From the NCBI RefSeq assembly GCF_003286085.1, contig NW_020825312.1, positions 5,022,001 through 5,086,000 on the forward strand: a stretch of 64,000 nt of DNA, in the 5' to 3' direction. The stretch is from Drosophila persimilis (taxonomy: Eukaryota; Arthropoda; Insecta; Diptera; Drosophilidae). Shown in pieces: positions 50,113 to 61,118 of this stretch. Both the position numbers and the translations under genes were made by a program. The notes below the pieces were generated by a model. The model had not been told where the DNA came from and searched no databases. It worked only from the letters and a program-made list of their open reading frames with translations. Numbering within the stretch: position 1 is the first letter of the stretch; every line of letters begins with the position of its first letter.

Positions 50113-52602
50113 TAGAAATAAAAATAAAAACGAACAAACATAGGTCGACTGATTACATGTGTACTATATATAAATATGCATAAGTTTTAAGTACGATTTA
50201 CTCGCCTATTGTTGTTAATACTTTAACTATCCAGAAAACAGACAAATGTATGTATTTTTTTTTTTTAGTAATTTTATGTTTTTTTTTTTTTTGTTAGTTT
50301 ATAGCTAAAATATGAATTGGAAAATTAAAACTGATACAAATATATAAACGACAAAAAATTGATAATTAATTCGACTCTTTTTATTCACTCAACCGCATTC
50401 CTCATCGTCTGCCGAATATTTGTTTTTGTTATCAATGTTTTTTTAGCATGCTGCTGATAAGCCACAAACTACGAGTACCTTGCCCTTGCCTTGACATTTA
50501 ATACAGCCAGGGATTGGCGTCTGGCTTGGACTGGCCCTCGTTCTGCTTATGTCAGGGCGGAGTGGTGTTCTATTACGTGCCGCGAGCAAATTTGCAAAAT
50601 AAGTAATGCTCTGTCGGGGCTCCGAGCGGGGGCTGGTAACGGGTATCGAGAATCGGAGATAAGAGTGTTCTATTTGCTCGATTCTTTGGGAAAGTGTATT
50701 GTGTTCAAGCAGAGATTTCTACGCCCGAAAAGTGTTCAGCCTACCCTCGCCACACGCACGCGGAGCAAAGGCAAACCCATCCATCCATCCATCCCACGAT
50801 TGCTCCATTTGAATTAATTTTAAGCACAAATAAACCTTCTACGTCCCCTCTCCATCCACTCCATCCACTCCAACGACCGAACGACTTCATATTTTGCCAG
50901 CCTAAGATGCGACAATATCTTCCCATGCATATTTTATAGATACATATAGCAATCGTATCTCTCTTTTGGTATCGTTTACGAGTATTTCTGGTAGTGTTGT
51001 TGTTGTTATTCTGGTGAATGAAAGGAGAGGAGAGCAGAGCAGAGCCCAGAGCCCAGAGCGATATACTACTATACGTGTACAATATTTCGCTGATTCCGCT
51101 GGCCGGACGTCTGAGAAACACTTCAGCTCGAAATGAATGAATAATTTTTATGATCAATTAAATGCGCAATAAAATTGATGGGGGCCCCACCAAAACATAA
51201 ATTCACATTGCTTAAATTAGCAAATTTTACAATCAATCATTAGCGAGCCAACGAGCTAGCCAACAGCCTTTGATGTGCAACGGCCTGGCAGAGACAGAGA
51301 GAGAGAGGGGAGAGTATCTTGTAGACAGCCCTACCACCAGAGAAGAAGTTCAAGCTCGGGCTAAACCTTTTTCAATATTTTCGTTTTTTTTGGTTCGATT
51401 CTTAACGGTTCGGGGAGGAAATTGGGAAGGCTTTGCGCAAAAAGAAAGAAACACGTCAAATATAAAAAACTTTTCCTTGCTTTTACTTTCTCTTGGTACC
51501 CATTGGCCCTACTCTTGGCCTGCTGTCCTTTTTTTATTTCCCCCCCTTTTTTTGTATTTTATCAATTTTGCCTGTGGGATTTGTTATAAAGTAACGGAAG
51601 AGTTAAGGCGGTGGTGGTGGTGGTGGGAAGACGTTGAGAGCCGGGGCAGACTTTGGCAATCCACGAGGCAAACTTTCAATTGAATTTGTATACACTATCT
51701 GAGGGTATTGATATGTTGTTGACCAGCTGGTTGCCACACTAGAAAGGAGCATTACCGATCCTTAGTGTAAACCGCTCGATCAGAATAGTATGTATAAGAA
51801 ACCACTCACAGGAAGTCCTTGTAAAGACAGTTGGACATTAGTGATATGGTAACCGATAGAAGCGGCTGCTTAAGGAGAGTGGCTCCCGAATCAGTCATCC
51901 TTTATTGTTTTTTTTTTTGTTCTGCTTCAGTGCGGTTAGGGAAAGTTTAGAGGCCTTCTTTTGCAGGGTGGGCGGGGTAAGCCTTCTGTTTTGGGAGGGC
52001 AGGGCTGCGAGGCCAAACAAAGCCAAGGAATCGGCATAAATATTTCGGGTTACAAGTCAGTTTAGTGTCGAAAAACGGCCTTTTATTTATAGATTGCCGT
52101 GCCACGGACTGTAATCTGCCAGAACTTTCGCCAACGTGCATAGGCCTTGCCAGGTTTTTCCAGGGGTGCGGAGCTGGATTACCTGTGTAGGGCAATTATA
52201 ATTTAATTTTACAAATTTCTGAATTTATTTTTGATTTATTAATACTTACAGATTTGATTTTACCAATAAATAAATCTGGAAAAGGGGCAACTTTATCGCA
52301 AAAATTATGCCTTGTTTTAGGCGAACCGTTTTACCAACTGAACCGCTCCTGCGCTGCCTGCGCCTTCCAGTCACACCGAAAGAAAACCTTCATCAAATTT
52401 TCTCCGACTGCAGCTTAGAACTTTTTATTCGACCTGTCTTGCAGTGTTTCTTAGCTCCTGGGCTCAAAGTCAAATCAAAGTACTTTGCCCCCTCTAGGGC
52501 TCGGTGCTAATGCCTAAACCATCAGGCTGAACTTTTTACCATCCATCAAAGGGATACTCGGAAGGGAAAGTGAAAGGAGGTGTTGGAGAGACGGAGACCT
52601 TG
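50113..52602. other. Intergenic downstream of Tollo, nothing coding seen
   Basis: Very AT-rich to about 50400, with T runs near 50256-50295. Then mixed sequence follows with CCATC repeats near 50778-50795 and 50850-50872, T-rich DNA near 51375-51560, a GGTGGT run near 51609-51625, and the A-box-like pair. No ORF has recognisable domains. Confidence 0.55.
52311..52532 (-). repeat. Stretch with two tRNA A-box-like sequences
   Basis: On the minus strand, GGTTCAGTTGGTAAAACGG (in about 52326-52344) and GTTCAGCCTGATGGTTTAGG (in about 52513-52532) both look like tRNA A-box/D-arm sequence. They lie about 190 bp apart in the same orientation. I cannot fold a complete tRNA around either. They may be tRNA relics or part of a SINE-like repeat. 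Confidence 0.25.
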
Positions 52603-53730
52603 CCAAAATAAAAACGAGGGGGAACGTTGTGAGTTGCTGCGGACACCGCAACTCTACAGATATACCCGATACTAAGTCAGTATGGCTCTCCTCCGGCAGC
52701 GCCGCTAATATTAAACGACACGACAAAGAGTGCGTGCGAGAGAGACAGAAAATCAGTCTGAGCGTGACGTCGGGCGCTGCGTAGCCACTGCAAATTGATT
52801 TGTTCCTTTTGGCTAAAAAAATGGTCTGATCTGATCCAGATTCAGCAATCTAATAGATATGGTCATTATCTATGATTCTGCGTTTTTAGTTTTCTCAAAT
52901 CTGCAATATTGTGGATGCAACAGATTTTCGTCCTTTGTGGGGGCGGATGGGGGTGGGGCGAAATTCTGAGATATACGTTTTATAGTGACATCTTAAAGGA
53001 GTGTGTGCACCAAATTTGGTTACTCTAGCCTTAATAGTCTCTGAGATTTGTGGTTGCCTCAGATTTTCGTCCTTTGCGGGGGCGGAAGGGGGTGTGGCGA
53101 AATTTGGACAGGAAACGGTCAAGGTCCGATATCACAGGAGTGTGGATACCAAATTTGGTTGCTCTGGCTTTTATAGGTTCTGAGATCCTTGAACTCATAT
53201 TTTGCAATTGGCAAAACCGACCATGAAACCTGTGTGTTAGAGTGAGACAGAGCGAGAAAGAGTGAAATTGTTTTCGTGATTCTGGCTGTAATAATTATAC
53301 GATCTGGTTCAGATTTTGCACTCTAGAAGATATAGTCATCTTCTACGATTCTGCGTTTTTAGTTTTCTCGTATCGTCGAAATTGTGGATGCCACAGATTT
53401 TCGCCCTTTGTGGGGGCGGAAGTGGGCGGGGCAAAGTTTTGAAATATTTTTGGAGCAGTGACATATCACAGAAGTCTGGATCCAAAACATAGTTGCTCTA
53501 GCTCTTATAGTCTTTGAGCATTAGGCGCTGAAGGGGACGGACAGACGGACAGACGGACAGACGGACGGACGGACAGACAGACAGGGCTCAATCGACTCGG
53601 CTATTGATGCTGATCAAGAATATATATACTTTATAGGGTCGGAAACGATTCCTTCTGGACGTTACACACATCCACTTTTACCACAAATCTAATATACCCC
53701 AATACTCATTTTGAGTATCGGGTATAAAAA
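52603..53730. mobile_element. DINE-1/INE-1-type Helitron (ISY/ISX-like)
   Basis: A non-coding element of about 1.1 kb. The 13-mer TATACCCGATACT at 52661-52673 returns as a perfect inverted copy at 53714-53726. A hairpin (ATACTCA, TTT, TGAGTAT) lies at the right end, and another stem (GAGTTGC/GCAACTC) lies left of 52661. A (GGACAGAC)-type microsatellite runs at about 53535-53584, followed by the family-typical TATATATACTTTATAGGGTC. These marks (subterminal inverted repeats, GTCY microsatellite, end hairpin) define non-autonomous DINE-1 Helitrons. From memory the body resembles the obscura-group ISY/ISX elements; that subfamily call is less sure. The exact 5' end is uncertain (52603 to 52661). 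Confidence 0.8.
52828..53419. repeat. Diverged direct duplication inside the Helitron
   Basis: About 119 bp at 52828-52946 recur in diverged form at 53301-53419. Both copies share the phrase ATTCTGCGTTTTTAGTTTTC and end in CAGATTTTCG(T/C)CCTTTGTG followed by GGGGCGG. A third, shorter copy of the CAGATTTTCG unit starts at 53060. This looks like an ancestral property of the element family rather than a local event. Confidence 0.75.
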
Positions 53731-54479
53731 TCAATCGGAGAATTATAAATCAGCCACAGCAGCGGCACACTGGGCACAAAAATACGTATTGTATATGTAT
53801 TTTCGATGTGCATCTTGGCAGGCCGTCAATTAGGCAGCCCCCCCGTCATTGCACCCACCAATTGCCTCATTAGACTCCAAACGAATCGGGAGTCATGAGA
53901 GTCACGGAGGAGAATGGCATCCAATAGTCCGGCATGGCCCGCTCGGGCTCGGGTGTATAAATAAATATGCTTTTATTGGAAGACGACTACAACTGTTTGC
54001 AATAAAAGCAACATTTTTCTTAATTTCCATTTCTTGCTAATTTACCAGCCATAAATTGCCCGCCCGTCTACCGTATACCCCGTGGGCAGGGGCACACTAG
54101 GGGTGGCGGCGGTGGTGGTGGTGCAGAGAGGTGCTGAGGGGCAGATTACTGAACCGAACCGAACCGAACCGTACAAAGAGCAGAACCGATCGACGGTAGA
54201 CACATAAAATTGACTACAAATTATTGCACATTGTCAAAACAACATTGGTTTGCAATTTTCGCGCTTCAACGCAGATGCAAAGAGATAGTCACCAGGTAGT
54301 AGGATCAACTCTGGGAAAGAGTATTCCGGAGCCACGAGTACTTACGGCTTACCATGGACTGAAATGAGTTTGAAATGGGAATGGATCGTAGTTAGAGAAA
54401 GTTAGAGGAGTTGTGTCGATCATTCGTATCATTCCCACACGTGAACGTAAGAGATATTCTCATACATGTTTATTAGAAC

Positions 54480-54623
54480 AAGAATATAGTGCTATATCTT
54501 TACACGAGAGGGCAAGTCCCTGCGCACTTGCTTCGTTCGTGGGCCAACCCCCGACTCACTCGCTTTCCTCGTTCGGCTCATTTGCTTCGCTTGTGTAGCG
54601 CCAATATGAGTAAAAGATCGGAC
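54480..54623 (+). repeat. Dispersed repeat of unknown family, copy C
   Basis: It aligns with copy A over about 140 bp: a GGGCAA block, a CTTGCTTCG-like block, GCCAACCCCCGACTCACTCG (54543-54562) and CCAATATGAGTAAAAGATCGG at the end. The ATG at 54606 opens about 52 codons to a TAA at 54762. There is no recognisable domain. Confidence 0.5.
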
Positions 54624-56575
54624 GACGACGGCCCAACAAATTTGTATAGTATAAAGATGTATAGGATTCCCTTGCAAGCCCGCATTCTATCTAAACCCAG
54701 TCATCCCCATTTATATCCGGATTTCGATCACATCCGCTCGATAGAGCATACAGCTATCGGCTAATGAATCTACGGTTTTTTACTATACATTTTTACAGTT
54801 ACCGTCTATAATTTGCGCTGCAGAGTTTCAGATGCAACTGTGAAATGGCAAATGGGCTTAGGTTTATTATCGACGACTAGCCTCGTCATAATCATCACCA
54901 CATCCAATATGAGCGTTGGAAGAGGAAAGGACTGCATACCTATGTGTGTGTGTGTATATACGATGGGGAGACGACATTGACATATTGCTGGCCGATTAAT
55001 GAGCCCACAAGAATGGGCATGGCCATGGCCTGGCCCGGGCTGGTCTCGGTCTCGGTCGGAGTATCGTTGATGGTTTTCATTGAAATAAATGACAGACACT
55101 GGACTGTTGACGCACGCGTTGAGGGAATATTTGATACCCTGCATAAATAATAATCATTTTTTACTTCCCCTTGTCGATGCGATGTTCCTGCATCACTTTT
55201 GGGGACTCCGACCTGACTCTGCCGCAGCCAGAGCGGCAGCCGCAGCCTCAGACTTTGGCTGCCTTGCATAAAAGCAAATTTGTATGCGTTTATCTTATCG
55301 CGATCACGTTGCATCTGCGAATGGTTGGAGTCCTCTTGCAGACACGTAAGTTTCACGTATTTTCATGCACGATTAAAGCCTTAATTTCGACCCAAGAAAC
55401 TGGACAACCGAGAGAACTTCCACAGATACGAGTATCTGCTGCTCCTAATTAATGGTTTTGCATCGGCTGCTTATCGCGCCGGACGCATCGGGATCGTCTT
55501 CGTCTTCGTCTTCGTCCTGGTCCCCGAACAGGGGCAGGGCAGGGGTCCGGGGTCTGGGGTCTGGGGTCTGGGGCAGAAGGGTTTCCCCGTTTCCCCTGAG
55601 CACCATCACCAGCACCATCAGCAGCATCAGCATCTCTTGTCTGAGCTTTGCTTTGCTAAGTGTTCGGTTGGGATCTACCTTGGCGGCACCTGATCAAGGA
55701 AAAGAGATCCGATCCGACTCGGACTTGGAATCCAGTCTTCAGTTTTCTGTTTTCAGTTTTCAGTCTTCAGTCAGCGTAAAATATTTAATATTTTTTCGCA
55801 GATTTTTTTGCTGCGATTTTATGAGCTGTAGCATTGCACATTATTGATAATTCCGATATGAGCATTGAACACCGGCTGGAGAGGGCCGAGCCGATTTAGG
55901 CCGACGATATTTGCAGGGGTGTTGTCAAGGCAAAATGCCTGACTCGGACACGGACACGGAGTCGGCCTCTGTCGGACTCTGTTCGGCCTCCAGCCTTCTC
56001 TGATAAGGCGACATTGTCTGGGGTGTTGCGAGTCTTGCGATAACCATCGAATGGTAGTAAAGAGAAAGCACGGACAGAAGGCAGAGAACGCAGAGAACGC
56101 AGAGAAGGCGGAGAAGGAGATTTTCTGACTCGACCTCGACGTTTTAGCGCTCGATTGGCTAACTGGAATTTGTGATCGTGGGCACAGATCTTCCAGCACA
56201 GCACGGTTCTGTTCTTGTAGGAAAGGTAAAGTGTTTGGGGGTAATATTATTTTGGGCATTGCTTTGGGCCATAATTAGCCCGGTACGTATGGAATAAATT
56301 AGAAAATACCTCAACTGTATCATCTTTTAGGTGGAATAATCGTTAAAGAAATGATACAACTTTTCCCCAGCGATTTAATTGTCCGTTTCCATCACCTTCG
56401 GGACATCGTTGGTCGGTTGACTCATTCAGCTTCAACAATTGATTGGCTTTCGATGGTGACCATAAAACCCAATTCATTTAGCCATAATGTTGACACCAAA
56501 ATGCAGTTAACAGCTTTAAGTTTTAACTGGAATTTACGTAAATGTCTGTCTCCGTCTACCGCTCTCCCGCTCTCC

Positions 56576-56606
<31 letters not shown>

Positions 56607-59600
56607 GCTCTCTCTTTCGCTTATTCCATTTAATTTCGTGTCGCGTTTGTTTTTTGTTTCGTTAGGCCAGCGGAATGCACAGAAACTTGGCTGGAACTGG
56701 CACTGGCACTGGCACTGGCACTGCGACCGAGACCCGTTGCCCAGTGTTCGAATTCGGCACGATCAAGCATCGCGATCAGCGATCACCGATCACCGATCAA
56801 CGTTCGTTCTCAGATGAGACCTCTTCTTTCCATCTTCCATCTGAGGTTTTGTTTCTTTATTTTTTGCGTTAACATTTTAATTGATCGCTTTCAGTTATAA
56901 ACAAGTTGGCTTTTGATTTATGAGCGCGTGCGTGCAGCGACAGAAAAAAAATTCAATGCGTTTTAGGCCAGGCCGCAGAGCTGAGAGCTGGGAGCTGAGA
57001 GCCAAGAAGCGACTCGGTCGGGCCTGATGGGTTTCTTTTGGTCGTCATCATCATCATCAGCGGAGTCGAAACGGATGATCATGATTGGTTCGGTTCGGTT
57101 TGGTTTGGTTTGGCTCTGGCTTTGGTCTCAGTTTGGTCTGAGTTTATGTAAATGAACATCGGGCTCTTTCAATAGCTGTTGATGATGTTGTGCCGCCGCG
57201 ACAATGTCTCTATTTCTCTAATTTCGTATTGGAGTAAGCTCCGCCATCCCTCATCGCCTCTGGGTCCCGGTACCGAACAGAGCTGATTTTTAATATTATT
57301 TGTCTAACGGTCACGAGCATTTTGGCTCTGGCTTTGGCTTTGGCTTTAGCCCGGCCTTTGTCTGTGGTTAAACTTCAAAATTGTGTGTAAGAATTTCCCG
57401 CATCGTTTAAACCCATCCAATGTTGTTGCTGTTTCGTTGGGCCCCACTGACAAGCAAATAAATCACAGACCCAGGCCCAGTCTCAGGCCCAGGCCCAGTC
57501 TCAGGTTTTGAATAACCATCTACATCGACGGGGAAATATCTTTACATTTCTCTCTCTCTCTCCAAAGAAGAGGCGACAAATGTATTTGTTTTATCAGCTA
57601 TTGTTGTTACCAAAAGGTTTATTTTCGGTTTTTGTCGATGTGAACTTCACTTTCTTCTTCACACGATCCGAGAAGAAAAATGTTTGTTGAAAACGAACAA
57701 GCATAAAATATAAAAAAAAACCAAAAACACATAGCTTGAGAGATTTCACTTTATTTAATGAATGGAAGTGGGAGTGGGGGGGCTTTTTGCGGTTCCAGAG
57801 TGATGTCAGCTCTGCAATAAATCAACGCATATTCCCTCCCAATGAGTCAGCCTTCGAGTCGGAGTCGGAGTCAAAGTCGGAGTTGGAGTCAGATTCAATG
57901 TCCAACCAAATGAGATCCGTTCGTTAGTAGCTGACTGGAGAGGAGATCGCCCCAGCGTTCGTTTCGTGTTTCGTTTCGTTTCGATTTGATTCGATTCAAT
58001 TCGCTTCGATTTGTTTATAGAAAAACAAACACTTGGCTGGGTACTTGAGAGCTGGGGCTGGGGCTGGAGCTGGAGCTGGAGCTGGACTTGGGAGCTTTTG
58101 CTGGCCATCCGCCGCCGTCCACTGTCCGCTGTCCGTTACGTTACTCATGGCTGGCTAAGTGGGTCGTGACTTTTCAAAATGCAAACGTGTCGTAGTCGTC
58201 GCATCTCTACCATCGAGCTGTGCATTGCTTAGTTGGGTTACTTATGGGTAGTCCCCAGACCCCAGTCCCCAGTGCCCCCACTCACTCTATTTCTTTCTCT
58301 CTCTGTCTCTAGAGTCTAGATATATAGAAGAGGCACAGTCACAGTCAAAATCGGAACCCAAATCCAGACCCAAAGCGCACACGTACGGAGTACGTAATGA
58401 AATTCTTACCTCAAATAGCACTTAACTCCAGTTTAAAACGAGCCAAAAGTGAATGGTACTGACCCCAAACCGTTGCACGTTTGTCTTAACACTTTGTTGT
58501 TTGGTTTGTTTATTTTTTTGTTTCGGCCTTTTCTCTCTGTTTTTTGCTTTTTGTTTTGTTTTGTAGCGGGCTCTCTTTTATTTTTTTTTGTTTTTGTTTT
58601 TGTTTTTGGGGCCAAAATAGAAAAGTTTGGCGCGCTGCAAATGGGTAGATTGGGGGGAGCCGAAGCCCAGAAAATTTGTTTAATTGAATTGAATGTATGA
58701 AAAGTCAGCGGACAAGTCAATGCAGTTGTTTCCCCTTCCCTTGGCCGGAGGAGCAATTTGAATTAGAGTCTGGGTTAACAGGGGTGGGGGACGGGACCCA
58801 ACATGCGAGCTCATTTAAAGTGGAAGTCATGAAGGAGGCCGAGAAACGGACGCGGACACGGACACGGACACGGACTCGGGCCCGATCACCGATCACCGAA
58901 ATCGCGATGCCGCTCCACTCCGATCCTCGATTCTCAATTCTCAATCCTCGATCATGGTCATGTTCAAGATCAAGAGTTGGCTGTGCCTGTGCCTGCGCCT
59001 GGGCCTGGGCCTGATCATGGCATTGGCATTGGTCTTTTGAACTGCGGATCACCAGTTGGTTACTTGTACGAGTACTATACGATTTTTGAGTTTTGTCGCA
59101 TGACAATTAAATGCTTAAATGAATGGCACAACACACGATCGGCGATCAGCGATCAGCGTTCAGCGTTCAGCGATCAACTATTTCACTGTTAACCGTTCAG
59201 GCTGTTCAGCGTGTTCGGGTTCAGCCGTCGTCATTCATCACTGGAGGGAAATATTTGTCGAGGATCATTTTAGAAAGCAAATTATAGATGATCCTTGAGT
59301 CATGAACTTTCGAAAGCTGACAGAAGAATAAATAGTGTCTCCCATGAGCAGCCGATCAATCGGGACCAATCGCAGGGGGTTGGGGGCCCCAAGCCCCAAG
59401 GCTTGCACTTCTTTCGAAATATCTGATCCGTGCACATTTGAGATGTTATGGTGATCAATATATATGATAATAAGCAAATGATCTCTAGTTTTCATCAACT
59501 TAATATAGCAGTATTATGATAATATGGCATAAAATGTTGATTCGAACGAAAGGCTTTGATGTGTTGTAGGCTGGTCAGATCGATAAACATAATTATGCAA

Positions 59601-61058
59601 ATCCAGATGCTAATTCAATGGCAGTCGGAGAGATCTAGCAGACCAGATGGAACACCTGATACCGAAATAAAATGAAAATGAAAATGCTCCAACGAGTTCC
59701 GCTCGGGGCAGAAATAATTTATGAAGTTTATGACAAATATGATGACGGTCTAGGGCAATTCCTGGTTGCATTTAGTAAACCTCTTTGAGTCAAATATGGG
59801 ACTTGGACTGGGACATTGCCATTGTGTCTTCTCTTGACTGGCACTGGGACTGGTACTGGTACGGGGTACGGGGTACCGGGTACGGGTACGGGTACTGAGA
59901 CGAGTCCAAGAGTCCGACGCACATTTTTGAATGAAAAACGAAAACAATGCCATTTACAAGACACTTAACGAGATGTCGAGTGAAAGCCAAAACGCTCTCG
60001 GTTGTTACTGTTTTCGATGGACGAATGGAGGAATGGAGCAGCTATCATCTAGAGATGGAGACTGGTGGACTGGCACCTGAACTGGGCACTGGGTACTGGG
60101 CACTGGGTACTGGGTACTGGGATCTCCTCGTGATACGATATGATGGCCATTCGCTGATGCTGATGCTGTGGCTGTTGCTATTGCTGTTGCTGCTGCTGCT
60201 GCTGCTGATGACGATGATGATGACGCCGCATGTGTATGGAGTGTATGGAGTATATGGAGTGGCGTGGAGTCGACGGGATTGGAGTGAAGGCAGCAGCTCT
60301 GGCACAACGCACACATTGCGGTGGAGTGGAGTGTAGTGGAGTGGAGTGGACAAAGTGACGTGGCTTGTTTTGGCATACAAGTGCACTTCACTTGAGTTTC
60401 GAGTCCAATCTAAAGAAGCACAAGTGAGCGTAGACTTTCGGTCTAGTGTCTCCTCTAGCCACTCTTGACGCTTTTTTCGCTTTTGGATTGGATTGGGATC
60501 TTTTCTTTTTCCTTTTCTTTCTTTTTTTTTTTTACTTCTTTCTAATGACAGGCAAACAAACAGACCTGCAGATCTGTAGACAGAGGCTACTGCTGCCTAC
60601 TCCCCACATACTTTCTCATGAATTTGTTGTCAGCGCTGGCAGAGTGTGTACAACAAATCGAGAGACAGAGCAACGGAACAGAAAGAGACGGAGGAGGAAT
60701 AAAAGATTTATGGCCAACCATTCACCAATTGTTCAAAAACGTTTTAGGTCGAGTGGAGAGTGGGGAGTGGGGAGTGCGGAGTGCGGAGTGGGGAGTGCGG
60801 TGTGGGGAGAGCAGGAGCTATTGGCCTAGGCGACAACTAGGACAAAGCTGTTTTTGGTCACATGATTCAAATTATACATAAATGCAATGCCATTTTCCAG
60901 AATAAATGAAAATTTAAATGTGCAAGCACACAGACATATGCACATCCATCCATACAGGCACACTCGTACGTACGTACGTACTCTCGCAGGAAAACAGGTT
61001 AAATGGTTAACAAGGCAGCGAACAAACGAGACCGAAGTGGAGGCAGAGTCCAACGTCA

Positions 61059-61075
61059 GGTATGGCTATGGGTAT

Positions 61076-61110
<35 letters not shown>

Positions 61111-61118
61111 CGGGTATG
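61059..61118. repeat. (GGTATG)n hexamer microsatellite
   Basis: About ten GGTATG or GCTATG units in a row. Read on the plus strand they give an artefactual Gly-Tyr repeat. Confidence 0.9.

Noticed and set aside
51391-51400. GGTTCGATTC, a tRNA B-box match
   Set aside because: No A box at the right distance and no cloverleaf can be drawn around it.
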